A DNA stretch of 64,000 nucleotides from Pelodera strongyloides (lineage: Eukaryota > Nematoda > Chromadorea > Rhabditida > Rhabditidae). The position numbers and the translations under genes were made by a program. The stretch is taken from NCBI GenBank assembly GCA_036852015.1, contig JAANDG010000142.1:1-64000 (forward strand). The letters run 5' to 3'. Shown piece after piece: positions 23,286 to 35,408 of the stretch (its first letter is position 1; each line of letters opens with the position of its first letter). The notes beneath the pieces are model-generated. The model was not told the DNA's origin. It worked only from the letters and a program-made list of their open reading frames with translations, and did not search any database.

Positions 23286-24894
23286 TTATTATTTGAATTA
23301 GTTATTCGAATTGAATCGATGTTCGCAATTTGGCACAGTAAGTCTCAAACTGCAATTCTTGTCAAAGAAACTTATTTTCAGCAATTTCGTGAAAAGGAAA
23401 CGTGAAATCTCAGGGAACCATATTGAATTTCTCTTTATCGATTGATTTACGATACCGTTTACGATTACCATTTGATACATAATTCCGAACGAAAGCATAA
23501 CACTACTTGTATATGCATCACACGAACGAAAAGCCTTTCCAAAAATTTCGGGAAATACGTACCGATTGAGAAGTGTAACTTTTCTCAACGAGTTTCTGGC
23601 AAATTCCACAAAAATTCTCATTTTGAGCTGTGTTTATCGTTCCATATTCATTTCTCCATTGGAAATATTCCATGTAAGCGGTTTTGTTACTTTCGAGATA
23701 GCTGCACACATTACATTGACAATATTTTACGTTTAGGTTTCTATGTCTGAATATATCTAAAAGTAAAAGCTCTTACGAAAATGAGTGAATCAAATTTTAG
23801 GTGTGCTCTTTCTAGAAAAACATTGTTACCGAAGGTGATCTGTAAATTTTTCCACATTTTCAAAGTCATCCATGAAAATGAAGGTTTTTGGGGGGAAATT
23901 GCTGAAAGTAAATATTGTTCATTACAAGCACAAATAAATATGTACATGCGTGTAAGTTGTGACTAGAACTTAATAAGGTAACCAGTCTCTTCTGAAGCTC
24001 CCGACTCATTTATTTATCGCATTATGATCAAATATCAAATTACGGCAACTCATTGTGTTCTCGTAAAAGGCTAATGTTTCTCCTGTGAAAAATTGCCAGG
24101 TAATGCAGTATGCCAAAACTACCTTGCTCGATATGGTACCTCAATTTGTCAATTACATATTTAATTTCAGCTCACAGTGGCTCATAAACAGATCTCCTAC
24201 TCGCAATTGGTATTGAATGCAAATGAATTCTCGAATACGTTTTCTCAGTCACATAAGACCAACAGTCCGAATTTTCCATCACGAAGTAGAATAAATGAGC
24301 TGAAAAGTTGGAATTGATTATTTAACAACATGAAACTTTGCAAACGGGAACCGCTAGTTCCTGGCGGTGGAACACTCTCTGGACACTGGGGGCGCGTGTC
24401 AGTGACCCAAAAGAGTGCCCGTAGCCCCGTCTGCACGCTTTTTCCGCATTTTTGTTAGGTGAGTGGCGTAAATGCGCCATAGTTATCGTTGGAGCCAAAC
24501 ACGTGTTTTAGAAGGTTCCACTGGGAGAAACGCCACGTAAAACAGCATGCTGACAACGAACTCACAATCAGAGATAAAAGGGCAGAAAAGTTATCTTTTA
24601 ATTATTTTTGTGGAGTACACAGTACACAGTGCTTGATATGAGTAGAAAAAATATCAAAAACAACCGACAATTTATTGCTGCCTCAACTTTTTGAGCACAA
24701 TTCTTCGCCTTTTTTGGGCACAAATCCTTCCAGTTTTTATCCCAGCCACATTTACCGGCCAAGTTGATCGGATATTTGCTGAAATTTCTGTTTTGTGAAT
24801 AAAAGAAAGTTGTTGGTGAACAAAATAGAAAAAATGCCGTTTGCTCAAAAAGAACATGGTTTTCTCATGAATCGAAGCCAGCCATTACCAGCCA

Positions 24895-25505
24895 TCGATA
24901 CGGCTTACTGTTTAAGACATCTAAAAAATCCAAAGACATCTGGTGACATCTCGGACATCCAGAAACATCTGAAAACATCCCGGACATCTATAAACATCCC
25001 GGAGAACCAAAACACTCTGACATCCAGTAATAACTCAAAATGGAAGTCATTTTTTGGACATGAACTATATTAATAAGACACGTTTTTTACAGAGAACATT
25101 TGGTGACAAGGCAGGCTAGTGATAGTGTTTCCTGCGGCTCGGAAACTTTGAATTTTCTTGCTATATGTCAGATACCGCGCATCGAGCGAGCACCTTCGAC
25201 AGTCACTCCAAACAGTTAACTTGAGGTAATGGTGCACTTTCTGAGCGGTAGTTTACTAATTAAATGACAGTGTAATAACATCTGCTCTGGGCAGCAATGG
25301 TTGAACACGTACCAGACCTTTACGAAAAGCATACAATAACCGCTTCACGAGCTAAACAAATAAAAATAAAAAGAATGATCGTCATCCACGCATTGGAACA
25401 TGGTCAGATGTCTTGGATGTTTTGGGATGTTTTGGATGTCATGGATGTTTGTGGATGTCAGAGATGTTTTTTGGATGTTTTAGATGTCTTAAGCAGTAAG
25501 CCACT
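24895..25505. repeat. Long inverted pair of GGATGT-type short tandem repeats
   Basis: Left arm 24900-25030 has CTTACTGTTTAAGACATC followed by many ACATC/ACATCC units. The right arm, 25405-25500, is the mirror image with GGATGT units, ending GATGTCTTAAGCAGTAAG. The arms enclose about 370 bases. It fills the FUT-e intron between exons 6 and 7. Confidence 0.8.
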
Positions 25506-25664
25506 AACTTCCTAATATTCCCAATGACTTCCATTCTCTTTGTGAATGGTCCTTGTTTGCAATTGCTAATCAAACCAAATATGGCCTTCTTCTTTTGCAA
25601 AAAGAGTTGCTCCGGGAAGGAATCGAACCTTCGAATGGACAACGATTGATTAGCGTGGTCGCGT

Positions 25665-28300
25665 CTAAACGTCGTGGAAAAAAGTGAATTCGATGAGTTC
25701 GAAAGAAATTAAAATTTTTTATGGATACTTGAGGAAAAGGGACATATCTAACATACATGACGATGAGTCGGATCCAGACTAATCATAATCTACGTGCAAA
25801 ACTTAAAGCGAAATTCCAGCCGGTTTTTCCAGGAAATTCCAGCGAAATTCCAGCCGAAATTCCTTGCTGTATGCGAGTGCATATATATATATCTCCGTCT
25901 TTCTTTCCTTTTCGCCCGTCGTAATAGGTTTTACGTGTATTGTGTTTAGTAATGCACCCCTGCGTCTTGAACGATAATGTACACTTTTAGTTTGAATTTC
26001 AATTACGATTGGAATGAGGTGGTTACTAATCAAAAGATGGTGTTTTCTCCGCGGATGGTTATTTTCTATTGGACAAAATAGGTAAGGGGCTGATCTCCGC
26101 ATTGCCTATATTGTCACGTAGGAAAATTGCTCCAGACCTTTTTTTAGGGAATGTGCGCCCACCTTTTGAAGTTATCTACACAAATCGCGTGTGTGCTTCC
26201 TATTTAGGAAACCAGTGATTTTCTCCGTTTTTCCCATGACTTTTCCATAATAAATACGTCTTTAGTTGCAAGGTCAGATACTATGTGCGGAACAATGGAT
26301 AAGCGGATGGCCATAGTTTTATCGGAAGTGTCATCAAGTGAGCCCATGGAGTCTTCCTGGCAGCGCATGCTCTTCGCACTGGATTGGCAAGTCAGTATTT
26401 TGATTGTCCTGTTCTTGAAAAGCTGCGTATTAATTCCTACGCTTCACAGAAGGAGTATTATCAATTATCATGAATACTTGAATACTCAGAAAGTATTTGA
26501 CGTTTCAGGTGTTTCTCCGCTCCGAGTGCAGCGAGCGGCCATCTGGCGGCTATAGTTAATTAGAGGTTGGTTTTATTGGTTTCAGACCCTTGCATTTGTT
26601 AGTGTTACCGGTTGACTCTTTAGTGCAAAATGCCTGTTTTCTGTAAATGAACATAACTATCTAGTTATATGAAGCGGTGTTTTATGTTGTTGTTCGTCAG
26701 TGTTGTCATTTCAGATTGGTTTTGAATCTTGTGAAAACTTGCATACGGAGGTTAAAGTCTAAGGTAAGATATACACATGGATTTTATGTATTTATGTTGT
26801 GTAAACAGACGGCTACGTCTTCTGATGCACCTTTGAAACGTCTGAAACGTAGATGCAAATGTTGATAATGAAGAAAATCGGAAATTCTTTAGAATAATGA
26901 GCTTCGCTTGAGCTCGAGTTCCCTTTTTATAAGCCGGCGTAACAATTTATTTTAATGATTTCGGTAACGCTCACATTACAGTTACTCTTTTATATAATAA
27001 GATTTTGTGTACTTCAGTACTTTTGTTTTGATTATCTCGTTACCTAACCCTAAATTTAGGAAACCACCACAATTGCAAGGAATTTCGCAGTGGAGCGAGA
27101 ATGGAAGCGTGGAATAGAAGGTTGGTATATCCCCCTCCCCCCTAATTATAACTGAATATATGCATTATGCCTGGACATTTAACGCGGGTCGAGAACATTA
27201 TCTTTTACTTGATTTTTTACTTTTACTAGCTCGTTTTCTTTGTTTTCCGGCTGATTATTTCTATTTGAAAACGCCATTTTCAGAACTATGAACCGTTGCA
27301 AGGACTCAGGACCGCTCAAGAGAATATCCATGGCACGGGTTGAAACATTGACCACGTATGCCGGCAGAGTCATAAAGTCATATAGAACCCTAAAAAACTA
27401 TTTTATCTCCTGACCAATAGTGTGATTGTGCGATTATGCCTCTTTGCTCTTTTGTTTGTCATGTTTGGTTAATTTCTGTGCAGAACCTGCGTTATTTCTC
27501 TCCATCACGGACCGTTTATAGTTTTCTTTTTTCTCTGTGCTTCGACTGTGGCATCTTTTATTTAGCTCTATGTTGCCACTATTGCACCTTTTATTTATCT
27601 ATGTGTTATTGTACATTTAAGTTTAAATATGTAGGTTATCAGCTTATATTTTTTTTCGACTGCATTCGTTTAAACCTTGTGCCCTAGGCTAGGTGTTACT
27701 TATTGCATAAGTTATCACTAGGTGTTATTTTAGACATTATGCTATGTAGGTCCTTAAACTTGTATTTTCCCTCTCCATTTTAAAGCATAATTTTAAAATA
27801 AATATTATTATTATTATTTGTCCTATTGGTAAGGCTTACGAGTGATTGTTTGGTGTTATCATGTTTTTATACGGCTTATTTTGAAAGGAGGAGCCTGAAT
27901 TCCCGCGGACCGAAAAATAAAGATGCTACAGTATTTGTAGCAAAATAGCACCAAAAAAACACGGATCGTGCGCGAAAAAAAACCCGAACATGCTCCAAAA
28001 AAGCACGGATCATGCTCGGGTTTTTCGATGATCATGATCCGTGTTTTTTTGGCGCAATGTTCCGTGTTTTTTTGGTGTTTTCCGTTTCCTATGAACATGT
28101 TCTTGTCATTCTACTTCATAATAACCGCTTTTCGTTCACAGTTCTAGAATTCTATTTCCTGACCCAGCTACAAAAGTTTCATCTCTCTGCCCTCTCATCA
28201 AAAGCCGTGCTCTCTCGCCCCTCAATTCAAAACGCTACACTATCCGTAGTGATTTATTAAAAAGTCTTATCACGAATCCGTCGTTGCAAATTTTTGGCAA
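25665..28300. other. No supported gene; LINE-like tails and repeat fragments
   Basis: 25800-25855 has fragments of a family B terminus (AAAGCGAAATTCCAGCCGG). A 90-codon frame at 26283-26555 (MCGTMDKRMAIVLSEV...) is open but has no recognisable domain. At 26960-27005 'cttttatataataagat' matches element ends at 46995 and 57035. 27430-27815 is T-rich and ends with AATAAATATTATTATTATTA, as expected for the 3' end of a LINE. 27930-28085 is an inverted repeat built on CACGGATCATG/CATGATCCGTG. Confidence 0.45.
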
Positions 28301-28499
28301 TCGGACAATTATTGATTTTGGGATTTTTCCTTCTTTGGTGGTCGTGATGTATGTATGTGGGTGGTCGTTGTTCATGTTATTTTTGCTTCATTTTTGCTAG
28401 TTTTTGCTTATTGAAACTTTCGTTCTGGTTTCTTTTTCTCGCTTATTCGTGCTGCATACCTTTCTTGTTCACAATGACCCGTTTTGATGATTCGTTTTT

Positions 28500-31375
28500 T
28501 TCAGAGCTCGCCTCTCGTGGGTGATTTTGATGTTTGCCGTTGGGCATTTTCTAGTGGAGGCTGTCCATGGCCGAACCCTATTTGAGGACTGCCTCAGTGG
28601 TTAGTTTACCTTCGTGTTCTTCGTGTTCTTCATGTTTAGTTGTCTGGTTTCGTCCCAGAGATTGTATGCTAATGCTTTCCTGATGTTATGTTTTCTTTAA
28701 CGCACTGGTTTAAACGTTCACATTTCTCAACATTTATTTACGTTCTTTCTTTAGGAATCAAGCTCGAGGTGGAAGCGCGTGGGAGTGCACCTCAAATGAG
28801 GACTAGCGGTTGGGCATCTACTCTGGTTCCCCGGAATGCCCCCTGTTTGGAGAGGACCAACTAACGGTTCGTTTTTTACTTATCCTGTCTTCATGTTTTT
28901 GTACGTGTTACACTTCGTCAATGCAATTTGTCTGCTTTATAACCGTACTTTGGCATTGATCACGGTCGCCGTGACATAGTTCTTATGTATTCATTCTTTA
29001 TTGTTTCTTGTTTAGATTGATGATTCCTTGCTCGTCCGTGATATCCGTGGTTTGCGGGTTGGCCGATGGCCGTCTGCCCCCTGGTGTCCTAAGAATTGAG
29101 AGTGATCGAATGGAGAAAGATGAGGTGAGTTAGTACTAGCTCTTCGCTTGAACCGGAATTGTGCATTTTGCGACCTTAACCCAAAATTTTTCATTTTCTT
29201 CCTCCTTCCTCCGCCCCCAAGCCACAGAGTTCTTCCAGTTTGTCATAAAAAGTTGAAGTTGTAGTTCATGGAAGATATTTTTAGGCTGCACGATCCGTTC
29301 TCCTATCCTCTACTCTCCTCGCCTCGGAGGATGCTGTGCTGGATTGTTGTCAATCCACCTTTCCCGCGGCGTCCGTCTTCGAGGTAACTTTTTCCATTTA
29401 TTTATTTTGTTTCTTTTCGCTACAGCCACCTGGAACTCGAGTGTTGCTTCCCGTTGGCATGCGGGTCCTTATCAACTTACTTATTTCCGGTTCTATGTTT
29501 TTTGATCAGACAACAGTTATTTATGATATTCGTTTAGATAGTTCGCTGGGCCATTCTTCTGCAGTGGAATCCGGTTGTCTTTCTCATCCCGGCCCGGCCC
29601 CAAGTCGCCACGTTTTATGATCACATCGAGCGCGATATGTTCTACGCATCATCCGGTCCTTGTGTAGAGGTTAGTTTTTGAATACTATTATTACTTCCTA
29701 GCATTTTTAGTGCTTGACTGCCGATGGTCTATCTCACAACGCGTTATGTTCTTATCACGCGTTGTGTTTGCTTTGAGCAATGCATATCCGATTCAACACT
29801 CACTCTTTTTGATATTTACGGTCATTATGGTTTACCTGACATTCCGTATTCAAGTGTTGTATGGCGCCCCGCCGCCCTGTCGTTGTTCTGATATTTACCT
29901 TTAATTATTTTAGGAATTGTCACGAGCCCGCGCTAACCGTGGACGGACGTGAACCCAGGGACCGAAAAACTGTCCAGATGCTGCTAGTCACGTCATTATT
30001 TCACCCACCTTCTTGGATTCAACGTGAAGGTGAGCTTTGTGAATTGTGACTTTAACTTGAACATTCTTGGAGAGAAATTAGCGAAAATGTTCCTTGATTT
30101 CGGTTGATACTCGTTTGTTTTCACCGTACTTGCTTGCAACTTGTCCGTTACGTTCCAACTAATTTTTTTTACCACATTCAGGTTTGCGTGATCCATCGTG
30201 GTAAATCAGGCTGCCCTACATTCGGAAGTGGAAATGTGCGCGTTCGTGTCCCGGGGCTTGCGCAATTCAATCATGGCTGGCCGGTTGGACATGGAACCTA
30301 AACGCTCCCAGAGGTACTTTTTATTTTGTTTTGCATTCTGCCGTTTTCAATGGTGGCCATTCATCTTACCGTTTCGAACAACTTCCAACTACTGTTGGGA
30401 TTTATGCATCGAGTTCATAAGCTAATCCTAATTCATAGCCAGTGAAAATTATGCGCGGTGTTATTGACAACTACTACTGTTCGTTCATTGGTGCGGGAAT
30501 TAAGATCGCTTTCCAGCTCAAGCTTTTTTGTTTGCTTAATTTTTTAATTTTTTTTAGATATTCAATGTGCATGGACGAGGACGGCGACGGCTCTCCTGTA
30601 GTCACCCAGTCGGTTCGAGGAGTGCGCGACTAGTACGTGAGCATGCTCAGCAAGCTCGACGACGTGAGCAACGACATCCACTAGAAGATCAAGGACAGGG
30701 AACAGGGCTCACTTCTCGCAATGGTGAGTTTTTTTACGTTTTTACATCTGAATAAGGTTTGGTCAGTCCACGTAGTTCTTTCGTGGGCCTGATGTGACTG
30801 AACCGAACTTGCACATGGTTAAAGTGGTGAACTTCTACAAAATATGAGAGACGAATCTCCCAAATCGGAGAAGCTAATCTTAATCAGTGAAAGTTATAAA
30901 TTATGCGCGGTGGAATTGTTTGCTAACGGATACCGTTCGTTTATTTATGTTGCATTTCGGATTCGGAGATATGGATTTCGGATTCGGAGATCCTATGCTA
31001 ATTTTGTACGATTGCCGTGGACGATCGTACAAAATTAGCATAGGATACATAGGATTTGCTTATCATATCATCATATGCAAATTTTCCAAAGGGGCTAGCA
31101 TTTCGCTTTAAGTTTTTTTAGTGTTTGCTGGTTTGCTCAATAATTACTCAGTTGAAATCTTTAGGTACTCAATTTGCCTGCGGAGCCGTTTGAAAGGCGT
31201 GGGCGTGGCTCTCATGTACACGTCCATCTACCCAAAGGGACAGCGACATCGTGTCTCGTCTCTTACGGCGGTTGATATTGAGGAGCACGGAGTGCGGGAC
31301 TTGGTGCGCAACATTGGCGCCATGAGCAACGACATCCACTTGAAGCTCAAGGAAAGGGCACCCTCTCTCAATGGT
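28500..31375 (+). pseudogene. Series of exon-like GC islands in T-rich sequence, probably a decayed multi-exon gene or duplicated exons
   Basis: GC-richer islands of 90-200 bases, often bounded by AG on the left and GT on the right, alternate with T-rich sequence at about 28505, 28755, 29015, 29300, 29915, 30180, 30565 and 31165. The last (31170-31371) stays open: GVGVALMYTSIYPKGQRH, HRVSSLTAVDIEEHGVRDL, SNDIHLKLKERAP, then donor GTGAGT. The one at 30565-30722 is a related copy with two stops (...VSNDIH stop KIKDRE). The segment KGQRHRV..LTAVDIEEHGV...LKER weakly recalls the membrane-proximal part of p24/TMED cargo receptors; I hold this at low confidence. Confidence 0.3.
30985..31111. mobile_element. 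TTAA fold-back element, family A, truncated copy 5
   Basis: Right arm complete to CGCTTTAA; the left arm is cut at GATCCTATGCTAATTTTG. It lies between the two related exon-like islands at 30565 and 31165, in the T-rich spacer. Confidence 0.85.
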
Positions 31376-32117
31376 GAGTTTTTTTCGTTTTACTTTTACA
31401 TACTGTTTGATCAATCCATACGAGGGCTTGTATTTCTTTGACGCTACTGGAATTTTTTTTGCACATTTTGCAGTAACGTTTCCTGTTTTTCCAGTGCATG
31501 TGCGGATTACACGGCATCATAGTCCTGCATATCATTACTTTGCAATTTGCTCATGCTTATTTTCAACTTTTAGGTTGCTTCGCTGTAGCCGTGACATCTA
31601 CCTATTGAGTCACCTGTCACCAGCTCCCTGTTCCCTGACTTCCTCTCGAGCAAACCCACACGCTTCGCTGTTCAGGAAGGGCCGATGCAAGTTTTCAATT
31701 CCCGCCGATTACTTTCTTAGGTTAGGGCAAAAAGAAAAGAAAATCCGGTCATACTCAGAAAGAAGAGTATGGTCATTGGAGCAGACTGGGCATTCAAAGT
31801 TTTGTAGTACTCGTTTGGATTAAATTAACATATTCCGTAAAATTTTGAATGCCCGTTTGTTTGTTCGTTAAAAAATTAAAGTGAATGATAAAGTTGAAGA
31901 AAAAATAAAGCGGCAAAAAAGAAATGAAAGCCGACGAGAAGTGAATTTGAACAATTTGTTCAGAAAAGATCCTCCGGGACACATGTATCTGTATCACTCT
32001 GCCCTACCATTTATGTACCCTTGCTGATTGTTTGATTGGCCTTATTAGATAGGTTGCCCCACATAGACCATATCAACCATTTCATTAAGAAGTGATCTAG
32101 TGACCACATTGGTTAGA

Positions 32118-32229
32118 CCCTTACGGTCAAATACACCTTGACTGACTATGTTTATTGATCCTTACGGTCAAATACACCTTGACTGACTATGTTTATTGAC
32201 CCTTACGGTCAAATACACCTTTGCTGACT
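32118..32229 (+). repeat. 41-bp tandem repeat, 2.7 copies
   Basis: Unit begins CCTTACGGTCAAATACACC at 32119, 32160 and 32201, with almost no divergence between copies. Confidence 0.92.
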
Positions 32230-32424
32230 AGCTCTAGTTTTATGACAGTCTTACGATTTACTCTGATGATAGTTGTTCTTCGTTATCGACTTTCCTTGTT
32301 TGTGCAAGCGCTGCGAGCCTTTACACGTTATCTGTTAGTGGTTTAAGGTGGGCCTCGCTCGAGGTTCAACTTAGAATACATCGGTGTTATTTGATGAAGA
32401 TCAATGCTTCTTTCTTTCGTTATG

Positions 32425-33480
32425 CAGACCCGATACGCGAGTTTGAACTTTACTTCAAAACACTGGCGAGGACACGGGGTGAAACTTCCCGCTTTTTGTT
32501 AACATATATCGGGACCTGCTTTATTCACGTTCTTTTCTCTTTCTTCCTACTGCCATCCCGTGTGCTAGTCCTGAACCTTGGCCTTGGACCCTTTATCTTG
32601 CAAGCGCAGCGTGCGTGTACTTGTTCTTTGGATTATAGCGCGAAGATTGGCGCATTTTAAGTAGGAGACTCGATACGCAAGTTTTTAATTTATGTAATCT
32701 ATTCAGTCTATTTTTTTCCGGCTAACGCGGGCTAACCTTCCCGTTAAATTGGTATTATATCGAGTTCTGCAACTGATTTTTACTCGGAAATTTTGGAAGT
32801 TGGAAGCATCGCTGTGTCTTATAATGTGAGCCTCGTGGTTCAGATTTGGTCTTTTATGATCAGCGTGTACTACTTGTCGAAGAGCGCATCCTTTAGTGTG
32901 GCAGCCCCTACGCGATTTTTTGAGAAGATTACTGTAACACGGGCGAAATTTCCCGTTATTGTTGTTCTATAGGGAGCTGCCAGCTTTTTTTCTTACGACA
33001 CCTTTATTTTGACTTTATTCCTTTTGCAAGGCTTGGCGTAAACATCTTGCGAACGCAACGCGGCTTGCTTTTTTATTCGCCTTATTAGTTTGAAGGCTCG
33101 CGCGAACATCTAGCGCATTTTGGTTGGCAGACTCGGTACGCGGTTTGATACTTATCACTATAAAGCTTTTTTGGGAAACACGGGTCAAAGTTGCCGGTAA
33201 AGTTTGACAATTTATCGAGTTCTGCCTTTTGATCCCAAGAACGCTTGGAACTCTTGACTCCCACTTTTTGGACCATTATTTGGAATTTATTAAAATGCCG
33301 TATACCAAGGCTTGCCTCATCGCTCGTTTTAGTAGATCAATTATTCGGATGCTTAAATCGGAGCTGCTCAACTGTTTTATAGCCGCACCTTTTTCATTAT
33401 TGGCAGATCGATACGCGTTTTGGGAGCGGTTATGTTTACACATCGTAGCTGTATGCTTCAATCACAGGTTAAACTTCCTG
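32425..33480 (+). repeat. Degenerate tandem array, unit about 230-275 bp, five copies
   Basis: Each unit begins with a variant of GCAGACTCGATACGCGAGTTT (at about 32431, 32673, 32907, 33134 and 33409), then about 60 bases on a variant of ACACGGGTGAAACTTCCCG, and in several units TATCGAGTTCTGC. The spacer before the next unit often has AGCGCATTTTAGTTGG. No coding function is apparent. Confidence 0.7.
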
Positions 33481-33849
33481 TTTATTTTTTTGTTATGATG
33501 GTAAACATTCGACATTACGTCTATTTGAACCTTGTATTTTATTCGTGATTGCTCTTATATTTTGTGCTTTTGGAGTTATCTTTTTTGTTTGTTTTCACTG
33601 CTCACGCGTACTTTGTAGTTCTGGCATGGCGCTCAGCTATGTCAGAATTACATTAAGTGAAAGCTGGTGCGCAGAGTAAACTGATCCCCAAGGTGCTCGG
33701 TGCTTCTTGGAGGAACACGTCTTATTTTGAAACATTCGGGTTTCGATTTCTCTCTGGATATTCAGGCTTGGCAATTGTATGATTACCCTTGAAATAAATA
33801 TTTGATGTCCGTCCTGTCCGTCCTTTTATGTTATATGTGTTTTAGGTTT

Positions 33850-34312
33850 AGGTGCTGCGCGATGTCCCGCTCGCCGCGCGCTCCCCGCATCCCTGCTGCG
33901 CTTCCACCCTCCGCTGCGCTTCCCCTCTCCCCTGCCGCGCCTTCCCCCTTGCCGCCCGTTGCCGCTCCCCCTTGCCGCGCGTTGCCGCTCCCCCTTTCCG
34001 CGCGTTCCCCCGCCCCTGCCCCCTCCGCGGCGCGTTCCCCACTCCCCGCTGCTGCCCTTCCCCCTCCCCTGCCGCTCCCCCTGCCGCTCCCGCTCCCCCT
34101 GCCGCTCCCGCCTTCCCCTGCTCGCTCCCCTCCCCTGCCCGCTCCCCTTTGCCGTGCGTTGCCGCCCCGCTTCTGCGCGCCCTTCCCCTGCCGCTACCCT
34201 TCCCTGTCGCGCATTCCCCCTTGCCGCGCCCCGCCGCTCCCCCTTGCCGCGCGTGCCGCTCCCCTCCCCTGCCTGCTCCCCTGCCGCTCCCCCTACCGAG
34301 TGAGAGGTAGGG
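33850..34312 (+). repeat. C-rich low-complexity block (CCCCTTGCCGCGC-type)
   Basis: About 460 bases built of CCCCTGCCGCT and CCTTGCCGCGCG variants, almost devoid of A on the plus strand and very unlike the AT-rich surroundings. Several frames stay open on both strands, giving Pro/Ala/Arg-rich or Gly/Arg-rich strings; this is a composition effect, not evidence of a protein. Confidence 0.9.
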
Positions 34313-34614
34313 GGAGCTAGTATATATAACAACTTTATTCACACATAAAGTCAATCAGATACATCAGCTTCTTCTCTAGCGTCGTGCTTCTTCAATCCGC
34401 AGGGGAATGGGAGGAGGGGAGATTTTTCTTCAGATAAATGTCGATTCTTGATCTTTCCAACAAGGTTGCCTGGAGCTATACGAGTGTTTGACGACGAGAC
34501 GCATGGACAACTCCCTCGAACTCGTCAGGCTAGGCAATCCGGCGAGTCACCTTTACTTTCCCCGCCGGCAATGAATGAATGTGGTTGCATTTGAACTCGT
34601 GTCGGCTGACTGCG

Positions 34615-34890
34615 AAGCACGGACGTTTCCAATGGATCACTCGGGCCCAGGCCTTATAAGCTTCACAGTATGATCCCCTTGAATTCCCCAGAAAATAAAC
34701 CTTTACATAGACTCCGGGCGGGGATCGAACCAACGAAAAAATAAACCTTTATATAGACTTTGTGGGGGAGGCGTGGCGCAGTGGCAAGCGCCTTGCTCCG
34801 CAGCACCGGTCGTTGGTTCGAGCCCCGACCGGAACCCCTTCACCCCACCAAATGTGTAAAATTTGGTAGCTGGGTAAAACTGGCGGAGAT
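34615..34890. mobile_element. Two tRNA-like (SINE) heads facing each other
   Basis: Plus copy: A box TGGCGCAGTGG at 34774-34784 and B box GGTTCGAGCC at 34815-34824. Spacing fits an internal RNA polymerase III promoter, but the acceptor stem does not close as a real tRNA, and the tail continues as 'ccaaatgtgtaaaatttgg'. Minus copy: B box GGTTCGATCCCCG read leftward from 34733. Both share CGTTGGTTCGA and 'aaataaaccttt'. Confidence 0.6.
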
Positions 34891-34926
34891 AAGTCGGCTT
34901 CCCAAGAAAATTGGCCTCCGGGAAGT

Positions 34927-35408
34927 TTAAAGGGATATGTTCACCTCGAATTGCACCTTTTTTTATAATTTATGTTGATAGTATGACCTATGACGATCAA
35001 AATGCGAAAATTGCAGTAAATTTCCTTTGCTCCCCGTAATAGGAGAGCTTGCTCAAAAAAGCTAAACTACCTCGAATCTATAAAACAATTGGAGTACCGC
35101 AGCCATGGTAAGTGGGAAATAGCGCAGGAGGCCTGGAGACGCTAGAAAATACAGGGCCCTTTTATCATCCTCTGTCTATCACAACAATATCTGCACCTCC
35201 AGGCCTCCTGCGCTATTTCCCACTTACCATGGCTGCGGTACTCCAATTGTTTTATAGATTCGAGGTAGTTTAGCTTTTTTGAGCAAGCTCTCCTACTACG
35301 GGGAGCAAAGGAAATTTACTGCAATTTTCGCACATGGACCGTCATATGGCATACTATCAACATAAATTATAAAAAAAGGTGCAATTCGAGGTGAACCTAT
35401 CTCTTTAA
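34927..35408. mobile_element. TTAA fold-back element, family D
   Basis: 482 bp bounded by TTAA, termini AGGGATATGTTCACCTCG and inverse. The two arms are inverted for about 200 bases each, including GCGCAGGAGGCCTGGAG, and only some tens of bases in the middle are unpaired. Confidence 0.9.

Larger units (their letters stand above)
23021..25664 (-). pseudogene. FUT-e: 5'-truncated family 10 fucosyltransferase copy (exons 6-11)
   Basis: Exons: 25664-25509, 24778-24669, 24299-24176, 23901-23830, 23701-23563 and 23083-23021, all with valid splice sites and matching phases. They encode IRRFDSFPEQLFLQKKKAI, LAGKCGWDKNW, ENSDCWSYVTEKTY, PPKTFIFMDDF and YMEYFQWRNEYGT, ending IENPFHDYTFCH...FSG with no C-terminal membrane segment. 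The membrane anchor and first catalytic half (exons 1-5) are absent: I found no exon 5 equivalent (NWTM motif) between 25665 and 38 kb. Exon 10 is almost identical in DNA to that of FUT-f, so the two are recent duplicates. The exons present have no stop or shift, so loss is recent, or a different 5' end is used. Confidence 0.82.

Noticed and set aside
26283..26555. 90-codon open frame
   Set aside because: No domain recognised, no clear splice or regulatory context; kept only as a note in the spacer entry.
33802..34354. Open frames of up to 172 codons in four or more frames in the C-rich block
   Set aside because: Caused by base composition; no conserved motif or splice context, and all frames are equally open.
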